A stretch of 64,000 nt of DNA from Parapedobacter sp964498395. Its GTDB lineage: Bacteria > Bacteroidota > Bacteroidia > Sphingobacteriales > Sphingobacteriaceae. The notes beneath the pieces were generated by a model. That model ran no database searches. It saw only the letters and a program-made list of their open reading frames with translations, and was not told the origin of the DNA. Shown here piece after piece: positions 54,005-61,530 of the stretch. A program made the position numbers and the translations under genes. Numbering within the stretch: position 1 is the stretch's first letter; the number at the start of each line of letters is the position of its first letter. The stretch lies in contig CAZCHE010000001.1 of assembly GCA_964498395.1 (NCBI GenBank), positions 434,001 through 498,000 on the forward strand, in the 5' to 3' direction.

Positions 54005-55863
54005 GCCTTGAACACAACCGGAAACCAATGATACGGATCAATGATTTTGTCGTTCGTTTTGCTAATGTCAACGGTACCGGATCGGCCAGTGCAAATAATC
54101 TTTTCGCCAAAGCTGTATTCCGGATGGGTATCCCGTTATCGCCCAAGAATATTTTCCCTTCCAACATCCAAGGTGCGCCGACATGGTATGAGGTGAGAAT
54201 AAGCGAAAAAGGGTATCTCGGCAGGAGGGAGGGGGTAGACCTGATGATTTGCGTAAATCCGCAGAGTATGGTGCAGGATGTCAATTGCGTGAAACCGGGG
54301 GGATACTTTATCTATGACAGCACCAAGCGGCTATCCGTGCCGTCGCCACGCACGGACATCCGGTATATTGGCATCCCGATGATGGAAATGGCCAATCGGT
54401 CGTTTGCCAATCCGAAGGTCAGGCAGCTTTTGAAAAACATAATTTATGTTGGCGCATTGGCCAAGCTGCTGCATATGGATGTTGAAGAAATCGAGCGCTT
54501 GGTAAAAGAACAATTTAGTGAAAAAACCCATCTATTGAATGATAATTTGCTCGCATTAAAGTTGGGCATGGACTATGTAACCGAATACCTTGATTATCCC
54601 TTAACACTTCAGTTGCAGAAAAGAAAGCTATTGACTGATAGGATCCTGGTCGATGGTAATGCGGCTTGTGGATTGGGTGCAGTTTACGGCGGTGCTACGG
54701 TGGTGGCATGGTATCCCATTACACCGTCTACGTCTGTGGCTGATGCTTTTGACAAGTATGCCCGAAAGTATCGGATAGATAAAGATACCGGGGAAAAGAA
54801 ATACGCGATTGTACAGGCAGAAGACGAATTGGCCGCGATGGGCATGGTACTCGGGGCGACGTGGAATGGCGCACGGGCCTTTACGGCGACCAGTGGCCCT
54901 GGGCTATCGTTGATGAACGAGTTTTTGGGGCTGGCTTATTTTGCCGAGCTTCCCGCTGTCCTAATCGATGTGCAACGAACGGGCCCAAGCACGGGAATGC
55001 CTACCCGTACGCAACAATCCGATTTGCTGTTGGCTGCCTACGCATCGCATGGAGATACGAAGCATGTGTTGCTATTTCCGGCTACACCGGCAGAATGTTT
55101 CTCGATGACGGCAGATAGTTTTGATTTGGCGGAAATGTTGCAGACACCCGTTATCATCATGACGGATTTGGATTTAGGCATGAATGACCATGTCAGTCCG
55201 CCTTTCGAATGGCAAGAACAGAGAACCTATAATAGGGGTAAGGTTCTGTCCGGATCCGATTTGGCAACCATGGATCGTTATGGGCGCTATTTGGACGTAG
55301 ACGGCGATGGCATTCCATACCGCACCCATCCGGGAGCCCACCCAACCAAGGGAGCCTTTATCACGAGGGGTACCGCGAGAGACGAATATGCTACCTATAC
55401 CGAAGATAGTGGTGCGTATAAAAGAAATATGGATCGATTGAAAGTGAAATGGGAGACGACTAAGAAATTGGTGCCAGCGGCTAAATTTTACACAGCTGAG
55501 GAGCAATGTGCCTTTGGTATGGTTTTCTTTGGTACGTCGACCCATGCCGCTGAAGAGGCTCGGGATATGTTGGAAGGGGAGGGCGTGCTGACCAATGCGA
55601 TGCGCATCCGGGCTTTTCCGTTTGGCGACGAAGTGGTTGACTTTGTGGCGTCACACCAGCTCATTTTTGTGATAGAACAAAACAGGGATGCCCAATTGAA
55701 GAGTATGATGGTATTGGAGATGAATATCGATCCCACGAAGCTCGTTCCGGTATTGCATTATGATGGGATGCCCATTACGGCAGACACCATCTATAGGCAG
55801 ATACAGGATTATATTGTAAAGCATAACAGTTACCTCAATGAGTTATCTAAAACCACGCTTTAG
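54001..55863 (+). CDS. korA: 2-oxoacid:ferredoxin oxidoreductase alpha chain with fused gamma domain
   Basis: 620-residue KorA/OorA-type subunit. The N-terminal third (about 15-200) is the gamma domain (FVVRFANVNGTGSASANNLF, FPSNIQGAPTWYEVR); the rest is the alpha domain with GNAACGLGAVYGGATVVAWY and PITPSTSVADAF, ATSGPGLSLMNEFLGLAYFA and DVQRTGPSTGMPTRTQQSDL. The gamma-alpha fusion with a separate beta chain fits the 2-oxoglutarate/2-oxoacid enzyme of many Bacteroidota. The gene overlaps its neighbours at both ends (4 bp and 26 bp). It would form a succinyl-CoA- or acyl-CoA-producing, ferredoxin-reducing enzyme; which 2-oxoacid is used is not certain. Confidence 0.9.
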   Translation: MSLEHNRKPMIRINDFVVRFANVNGTGSASANNLFAKAVFRMGIPLSPKNIFPSNIQGAPTWYEVRISEKGYLGRREGVDLMICVNPQSMVQDVNCVKPGGYFIYDSTKRLSVPSPRTDIRYIGIPMMEMANRSFANPKVRQLLKNIIYVGALAKLLHMDVEEIERLVKEQFSEKTHLLNDNLLALKLGMDYVTEYLDYPLTLQLQKRKLLTDRILVDGNAACGLGAVYGGATVVAWYPITPSTSVADAFDKYARKYRIDKDTGEKKYAIVQAEDELAAMGMVLGATWNGARAFTATSGPGLSLMNEFLGLAYFAELPAVLIDVQRTGPSTGMPTRTQQSDLLLAAYASHGDTKHVLLFPATPAECFSMTADSFDLAEMLQTPVIIMTDLDLGMNDHVSPPFEWQEQRTYNRGKVLSGSDLATMDRYGRYLDVDGDGIPYRTHPGAHPTKGAFITRGTARDEYATYTEDSGAYKRNMDRLKVKWETTKKLVPAAKFYTAEEQCAFGMVFFGTSTHAAEEARDMLEGEGVLTNAMRIRAFPFGDEVVDFVASHQLIFVIEQNRDAQLKSMMVLEMNIDPTKLVPVLHYDGMPITADTIYRQIQDYIVKHNSYLNELSKTTL

Positions 55864-56890
55864 ACATCCCAAATTGGCCAAAAATGGCCTAGGATACACT
55901 ATTCAGGCCTATGAAGCCGGTTTATCCACCCTATGTGCCGGTTGTGGACATGACAGTATCAGTGCTGCTTTGCAACAAGCCTGTTTTGAACTTTCATTAC
56001 CCCCGCATCGGATAGCCAAAATATCCGGCATTGGCTGTTCGTCAAAGACACCCGCTTATTTCTTGGGCAATTCACATGGATTCAATTCCGTACACGGTCG
56101 CATGCCCTCCGTAACTACGGGGGCTAATTTGGCGAACCGGGATATGGTTTATTTGGGGATTTCGGGTGATGGGGATTCCGCGTCGATAGGCATGGGCCAA
56201 TTCGTCCATGTGGTTCGGCGTAACCTGAACATGGTGTATATCGTGATGAATAATGGCTGTTACGGACTTACGAAAGGGCAGGACTCGGCCACGGCAGACG
56301 AAGGGTCGATTAGTAAGGCGGGCTTAGCTAATCCATTTGAGGGTATTGATTTGGTAAGTCTCGCAGTGGAACTGGGTGCGTCTTTTGTGGCACAAAGTTT
56401 TAGCGGAGACAAACAGCAATTGGTGCCATTAATCAAGGCAGCCATCAGCCACAAGGGATTTTCCCTAATCAATGTCATTTCTCCGTGTGTGACATTCAAC
56501 AATAATAGCGGCTCTACCAAATCGTACGACTACGCGCGGGAGCATATCGAGGCCACGGCAACGCTAGATTATGTGCCGGAGAAGCCGGAGATCATTGTGG
56601 ATTATGGAGCGGGTGAATCCACGCATGTAACGCTGCATGACGACGCTGTATTGAAACTGAGCAAACTGGCCAACGGTTGGAATCCTGAGAATCGCGTTTC
56701 GGCGATCAATATTTTGCAGCGTGCCCGGGCCAATAATGAAATCCTGACGGGACTAATTTACATCAACAACGACAGGAATGAGTTACACGAGACGCTACGC
56801 ACCAGTGAATCTCCGTTAAACGCCCTTAATGAAACTGATTTATGTCCGGGTACCAAAACATTGGACGCCATCAATTCGATGTTTAGATAA
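55838..56890 (+). CDS. korB: 2-oxoacid:ferredoxin oxidoreductase beta chain
   Basis: 350-residue TPP-binding subunit. LCAGCGHDSISAALQQA and ISGIGCSSKTPAYF carry cluster cysteines, and GISGDGDSASIGMGQFVHVV with NNGCYGLTKGQDSAT is the TPP/Mg-binding segment. It starts inside the alpha gene (26-bp overlap), consistent with an obligate complex. The chain lacks a separate ferredoxin domain; the [4Fe-4S] ferredoxin modules are on the GltD-like subunit of the same operon. The end is followed by a hairpin at 56940. Confidence 0.92.
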   Translation: MSYLKPRFRHPKLAKNGLGYTIQAYEAGLSTLCAGCGHDSISAALQQACFELSLPPHRIAKISGIGCSSKTPAYFLGNSHGFNSVHGRMPSVTTGANLANRDMVYLGISGDGDSASIGMGQFVHVVRRNLNMVYIVMNNGCYGLTKGQDSATADEGSISKAGLANPFEGIDLVSLAVELGASFVAQSFSGDKQQLVPLIKAAISHKGFSLINVISPCVTFNNNSGSTKSYDYAREHIEATATLDYVPEKPEIIVDYGAGESTHVTLHDDAVLKLSKLANGWNPENRVSAINILQRARANNEILTGLIYINNDRNELHETLRTSESPLNALNETDLCPGTKTLDAINSMFR

Positions 56891-56939
56891 GTGCAAGGGA
56901 AGAGGGCGAGAAATTCTATTTAACATAACGTGTATTATA

Positions 56940-56976
56940 GGACAAAATGGCTCCGCGTAAAAGGCGCGGGCTGTCC
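56940..56976 (+). terminator. Possible terminator after korB
   Basis: GGACA and TGTCC enclose CCGCG and CGCGG around an A-rich loop, giving an imperfect GC-rich hairpin between the convergent korB and cysN. It has no T-run, so support is moderate. Confidence 0.4.
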
Positions 56977-57144
56977 TATTGACCTCCCTTTCAATTTTTT
57001 AATGTCTTACTTGCGATCGGCATATTGGTCGTTTGCATTGGTTTCCCAATCGCATATGCAGCAAAACGGGCTTTTGAATCAGCAATAGATCATCATCTGG
57101 ACTTCGACACAAGGTTCTGTGTTTGCTTTCATCTTTTTCACAAT

Positions 57145-58392
57145 TTAATCTATATCCGTAACCATCAGTGCCGCCACGGTAAGGTTGTTTCGACCATCAA
57201 TCAGGATGGCACCGCCATTGCCTTTGTTAACCATATACCGATCGAACGCCAATGGATCGGCAGATTTAAACTGGATTTTTCCGATGTCATTCAATCCAAG
57301 ATGGGCTCCGGAGGATTTCTCTAGGGTATTTACATCCAATCGGCAAATCACGTCTTGGATTTTCACCTTGGCGATTTTTCCGTGATGTTGAAGCAAATAG
57401 ATCTGGTTTGGATCGAGCGGCTTGGTGTCCATCCAACAGATTTCCGCTTCAAACTGCTGAGAAACCGTAGGTTGTTCGGATTCCTTTACCAGAATGTCTC
57501 CTCTGCTGACATCGATTTCATCCGCTAAATGGATAACCACGGATAGACCATTTTCAACTTTGCTTAACGCCTTGTTTGCTAATTCAATACGGCTAATGTG
57601 ACTGCCAAATCCTGAGGGAAGCACAGTGACCCTATCACCTACCTCGAACGCCCCTCCTACCACGCGGCCAGCATAACCACGGTAGTCGTGCAGCGCATCG
57701 GTCTGTGGCCGGATTACCCATTGTACAGGGAAACGTGCCTGTTGGTCTATGGACCGTGAATCAATGGTTACGGTTTCGAGGTAGTCCAATAATGGTTTTC
57801 CTTCATACCAAGAGATATTGCTAGACTTTGTCACAATATTATCGCCTTTCAACGCACTGACGGGTATATAGTCTATATTTTTGATATTCAGTATATTAGA
57901 CAAATATTCGTAATCTGCCTTGATTTTATCGAATACTGCTTTATCATAATCCACCATATCCATCTTATTGACGCAGACCAATACGTTTGGGATGGCCAAA
58001 AGAGAAACGAGAAAAGAATGTCGACGAGTTTGTTCGATCACGCCTTTGCGTGCATCGATTAAAATGATGGCCAAATCGGCGTTCGATGCTCCAGTAACCA
58101 TATTGCGCGTGTATTGGATATGGCCCGGAGCGTCCGCGATGATAAATTTGCGACGTGCTGTCTGGAAATATTTATAGGCCACATCAATGGTGATCCCTTG
58201 TTCGCGCTCGGCTTTCAAACCATCGGTCAGTATGGCCAAATCAACAGTGCCATCATCATTTTTACGATTCGCCCGTTGGATGGCTTCCAATTGATCGTCT
58301 AATACGGAATCCGTGTCGTAAAGCAATCGCCCGATAAGCGTGCTTTTTCCGTCGTCTACACTACCTGCTGTGATGAATTTGAGTAAATCCAT
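57145..58392 (-). CDS. cysN: Sulfate adenylyltransferase subunit 1 (CysN GTPase)
   Basis: 415-residue GTPase that drives APS synthesis by CysD. GSVDDGKSTLIGRLLYD is the P loop, DAPGHIQYTRNM switch II, VNKMDMVDYD the guanine-binding motif; EF-Tu-like domains 2 and 3 follow. There is no fused APS kinase (CysC) domain, unlike many CysNC proteins. Last gene of the operon, 55 bp after cysD. Confidence 0.95.
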   Translation of the reverse strand: MDLLKFITAGSVDDGKSTLIGRLLYDTDSVLDDQLEAIQRANRKNDDGTVDLAILTDGLKAEREQGITIDVAYKYFQTARRKFIIADAPGHIQYTRNMVTGASNADLAIILIDARKGVIEQTRRHSFLVSLLAIPNVLVCVNKMDMVDYDKAVFDKIKADYEYLSNILNIKNIDYIPVSALKGDNIVTKSSNISWYEGKPLLDYLETVTIDSRSIDQQARFPVQWVIRPQTDALHDYRGYAGRVVGGAFEVGDRVTVLPSGFGSHISRIELANKALSKVENGLSVVIHLADEIDVSRGDILVKESEQPTVSQQFEAEICWMDTKPLDPNQIYLLQHHGKIAKVKIQDVICRLDVNTLEKSSGAHLGLNDIGKIQFKSADPLAFDRYMVNKGNGGAILIDGRNNLTVAALMVTDID

Positions 58393-58447
58393 TTGGATTT
58401 TAGATTATTGTAATATGATTTATACTTATTCGTATCAATGAACCCTC

Positions 58448-59338
58448 TTAAAAATAGCCGCCTTTCTTGCGTTCCTCCATGGCGGCCTCGGAGACCTTGT
58501 CGTCCATCCGTGCGCCGCGCTCGCTGATCTTTGAACCTCGTATTTCGTCAATGATGTCATCTATATGATATGCTTCAGATGGTACAGCGGCGGTACACGT
58601 CATATCGCCCACCGTTCGGAAGCGTACGTTGCGGTATTCGATAACATCTTCATGGTCAATGTTCAAGAACTCCGCAGCAGCCATTAATTGTCCGTTTCTG
58701 GTAATCACATCGCGCTGATGGGAAAAATAGATGGAAGGGAGTTTGATGTTTTCTCTACGGATGTAATTCCATACATCTAGCTCCGTCCAATTGCTGATGG
58801 GAAATACACGTACGTTCTCCCCTTTATGGATGCGGCCGTTGTAAATATTCCAAAGCTCTGGACGTTGTCGTTTCGGATCCCATTGCCCGAATTCATCGCG
58901 TACCGAAAAAATGCGTTCCTTGGCCCTCGCCTTTTCTTCGTCACGGCGGGCACCTCCGATACAGGCGTCAAATCCATTTTCGGCAATCGTGTCCAGCAAC
59001 GTTACGGTTTGGAGTGCATTTCGGCTAGCATTTTTGCCTCTTTGCTCGATGACTTTTCCCGCATCGATGCTGTCCTGCACATAACCTACAATCAATTTTT
59101 CGCCCAACCTCGCAACCAATTCATCGCGAAAAGTAATCGTTTCAGGAAAATTATGGCCGGTATCGATATGTACCAATGGAAAAGGAAACCTGCCGGGCCT
59201 GAATGCTTTCTCGGCCAAATGCACCAATGTAATCGAATCCTTCCCTCCTGAGAATAGCAACGCCGGCTTTTCGAATTGCCCGGCCACCTCTCGCAGAATA
59301 TGTATCGCCTCCGCCTCTAATTGATCCAAGTAGTCCAT
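58448..59338 (-). CDS. cysD: Sulfate adenylyltransferase subunit 2 (CysD)
   Basis: 296-residue ATP-sulfurylase catalytic subunit that joins sulfate and ATP to APS. ALLFSGGKDSITLVHLAEKA is the PP-loop; VHIDTGHNFPETI, ACIGGARRDEEKARAKERIF, NVRVFPISNWTELDVWNYI and FSHQRDVI are family segments; the C terminus reads RMDDKVSEAAMEERKKGGYF as usual. Between cysH (88 bp) and cysN (55 bp) in the operon. Confidence 0.96.
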   Translation of the reverse strand: MDYLDQLEAEAIHILREVAGQFEKPALLFSGGKDSITLVHLAEKAFRPGRFPFPLVHIDTGHNFPETITFRDELVARLGEKLIVGYVQDSIDAGKVIEQRGKNASRNALQTVTLLDTIAENGFDACIGGARRDEEKARAKERIFSVRDEFGQWDPKRQRPELWNIYNGRIHKGENVRVFPISNWTELDVWNYIRRENIKLPSIYFSHQRDVITRNGQLMAAAEFLNIDHEDVIEYRNVRFRTVGDMTCTAAVPSEAYHIDDIIDEIRGSKISERGARMDDKVSEAAMEERKKGGYF

Positions 59339-59426
59339 GTTTGTTGTTTGTATTTCAGTTAAGTAAGTTAAATAAGTTAAGTGGACACGGATTAGCCCAC
59401 GCTACCGACCCGACGCACATTACCCG

Positions 59427-60128
59427 TCACGTCGCATGTAACCCGCACTCTTTTTTACTTTTGTCTTCCCACCACCACCTGCCGGCCCTGAAATCTTCTC
59501 CCGGTCTTACCGCACGTGTGCACGGCGCACAGCCAATGCTCGGAAACCCCTTGTCGTGTAGTGGATTATATGGTATGTTTTGTGTTGTTATGTAGGCTCT
59601 TACATCATCCAATGTCCAATCGTATATGGGATGGAATTTGATTAGCTGGTTGATGTTATCCCATTCTACTTGCTCCATGTCTTGGCGATTGTCCGACTGT
59701 TCGGCACGTATGCCAGTAATCCAACACGCTGCTCCCGCTAGCGCTCGCTGCAAAGGCTCAATTTTCCGTATGCGACAACATTCCTTTCGGTTTTCGACAG
59801 ACTCATAAAAACTGGAAGGCCCTTTTTGGCTGATCAGTTGCTGTACCGCATGGGTGTCAGGGAAATAGGTTTCTATCTCCTTTTTATAGATCTCCAATGT
59901 ACGGTTCCATACATAGTAGGTTTCGGGGAATAGCCTGCCCGTTTCTAGCGTAAAGACACGTATAGGTAGATTATTGCTGAAAATGTAGTGCGTAATAACC
60001 TGGTCTTCAATGCCAAAACTGGTTGAGAAAACAATCTTGTCAGGAAAGCGATCGGATAAACTGGCCAAGGCATCTATTATCGATTTACCTGCAACTAATT
60101 CCTTTATTTCATTGACTGACACTTTCAT
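59427..60128 (-). CDS. cysH: Assimilatory APS reductase (CysH family)
   Basis: 233-residue thioredoxin- or glutaredoxin-dependent reductase that turns APS into sulfite. FSTSFGIEDQVITHYI and VFTLETGRLFPETY form the substrate site; the catalytic Cys is in KECGLH near the C terminus. Two further pairs, ECC (ENRKECCRIRK) and CxxC (SIGCAPCTRAV), are the ligands of a [4Fe-4S] cluster, which marks the APS-specific subgroup rather than PAPS reductase. This agrees with the absence of an APS kinase in the operon. The start overlaps the precorrin-2 dehydrogenase gene by 20 bp. Confidence 0.93.
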   Translation of the reverse strand: MKVSVNEIKELVAGKSIIDALASLSDRFPDKIVFSTSFGIEDQVITHYIFSNNLPIRVFTLETGRLFPETYYVWNRTLEIYKKEIETYFPDTHAVQQLISQKGPSSFYESVENRKECCRIRKIEPLQRALAGAACWITGIRAEQSDNRQDMEQVEWDNINQLIKFHPIYDWTLDDVRAYITTQNIPYNPLHDKGFPSIGCAPCTRAVRPGEDFRAGRWWWEDKSKKECGLHAT

Positions 60129-60729
60129 CTGCTGTCTTTGATGCGATTAATGAGGCCGTATGTGCATTCAATGCTTTTACCTTATCAGTAAAGTCGCCTT
60201 TCAATTGATTCCTCAGTTGACTCATGTAGTTCAGCGTTTCATCGATCTCTTCCGGTAGTGCCTCCTGGAGCAACTCCTTGATTCGTTTGGCGACCGTCGG
60301 CGATTTGCCATTCGTGGAGATCCCCAATTTCAAATGACCTTTCTTGACCACGGAACCAAGGTAGAGATCACACAGATCGGGTTTGTCTGCTACGTTGATG
60401 AGTACATGTCGTTTGCGGCTTTCCGATCGAATCCGATCGTTTAAAGAGGGATTATTAGTCGCTACGACAACCAAGTCAACGTTATCCAAATCGCCTTCCT
60501 CAAATGTGCGTTCATGCAGTGTCACCGATGGATAGGCCGCAATATAGGCGCTGACCGCGGGAATCACTTTTTCAGCAACGATCGTAATGGTGGCATGTGG
60601 GCTATTATCCAACAAAGCGGTGAGCTTTTCCAGCGCTACATTACCTCCCCCAACTAACAACGTGTGCAATTGATTCAACTGCAAAAAAACGGGGAATAAT
60701 TGATTGCCATTATTCGCTTGTGTTGTCAT
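60109..60729 (-). CDS. Precorrin-2 dehydrogenase (siroheme synthase N-terminal domain type)
   Basis: 206-residue NAD+-dependent enzyme of siroheme synthesis that oxidises precorrin-2 to sirohydrochlorin and may also insert iron. PVFLQLNQLHTLLVGGGNVA is the NAD fold; VVATNNPSLNDRIRSE, VNVADKPDLCDLYLGSVV and LKLGISTNGKSPTVAKRIKE match the CysG-B/Met8p-like domain. It is separate from the methyltransferase, which is the next gene upstream (overlap 4 bp). Needed to make siroheme for the sulfite reductase. Confidence 0.92.
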   Translation of the reverse strand: MTTQANNGNQLFPVFLQLNQLHTLLVGGGNVALEKLTALLDNSPHATITIVAEKVIPAVSAYIAAYPSVTLHERTFEEGDLDNVDLVVVATNNPSLNDRIRSESRKRHVLINVADKPDLCDLYLGSVVKKGHLKLGISTNGKSPTVAKRIKELLQEALPEEIDETLNYMSQLRNQLKGDFTDKVKALNAHTASLIASKTADESVSQ

Positions 60730-61484
60730 ACCGCCATGCGTTTGTCTAGTTGTATTGAAAAATGTTCGTGTTTGGCCACCACATCCCCGACAAGGATGAC
60801 TGCAGGCGCACCGATCTGCTGTTGCTCGGTTTTTCTTACAATGGTGTCAATAGTTCCCAATGCTATTTTTTCTTCGGGTAAAGAACCATTTTGGATCACC
60901 GCAATGGGGAGTGCTCCTTTCCCCTCCTGTTGGTAAATCCGAACGATTTCATCGAGTTTATTGAGCCCCATCAAGATAACGACGGTGGCATCGGTTTTAG
61001 CTGCTGTATAGATATCGTCAGACACCTTGCCTGCTGTCGTAGCCCCAGTAATTACCCAGAAACTTTCACTAATGCCTCGGTACGTAAGCGGTATCCCCTG
61101 CAGTCCGGCTAATGCGACGGAACTTGAAATGCCGGGTATCACACTGGTGGGGATATCGTGTTCGGCTGCGTAGTCGAGCTCCTCTCCCCCACGGCCGAAA
61201 ACAAATGGATCACCACCCTTGAGCCGCACGACATGTCCATGAGAGCGTGCATAGGCCACTAACATCTCATTGATTTGCTGCTGGCTGTACGCATGTAAGT
61301 TGGCTCTTTTACCCACATACACCTTTAGTGCGTCTTTGGGCGCGTATTCCAGCAATTCTTCGTTGACCAATGCGTCATAAAGGATGACATTGGCCTTGGC
61401 AAGTGCCTTTAACCCTTTAAGGCTGATTAACTCTGCGTCACCCGGTCCTGCACCTACCAATGTTATTTTCGAATGAATATTCAT
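60726..61484 (-). CDS. cobA: Uroporphyrinogen-III C-methyltransferase (SUMT)
   Basis: 252-residue methyltransferase that makes precorrin-2 from uroporphyrinogen III with two SAM. ITLVGAGPGDAELISLKGLK is the N-terminal signature; VGKRANLHAYSQQQIN, RLKGGDPFVFGRGGEELDY, IPGISSSVALAGLQGIPLTY are typical. Overlaps the precorrin-2 dehydrogenase by 4 bp; 46 bp after the sulfite reductase. Here the product feeds siroheme, as no other cobalamin gene is in the window. Confidence 0.94.
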   Translation of the reverse strand: MNIHSKITLVGAGPGDAELISLKGLKALAKANVILYDALVNEELLEYAPKDALKVYVGKRANLHAYSQQQINEMLVAYARSHGHVVRLKGGDPFVFGRGGEELDYAAEHDIPTSVIPGISSSVALAGLQGIPLTYRGISESFWVITGATTAGKVSDDIYTAAKTDATVVILMGLNKLDEIVRIYQQEGKGALPIAVIQNGSLPEEKIALGTIDTIVRKTEQQQIGAPAVILVGDVVAKHEHFSIQLDKRMAV

Positions 61485-61530
61485 GGCGTTTATTTCGTTG
61501 TTTGTTGTTGTAGCATTCGGTCACGTCAGA

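Noticed and set aside
57025..57324. A 99-codon + strand frame between korB and cysN
   Set aside because: More than half overlaps the conserved cysN C terminus on the other strand, and the free part has no family signal.
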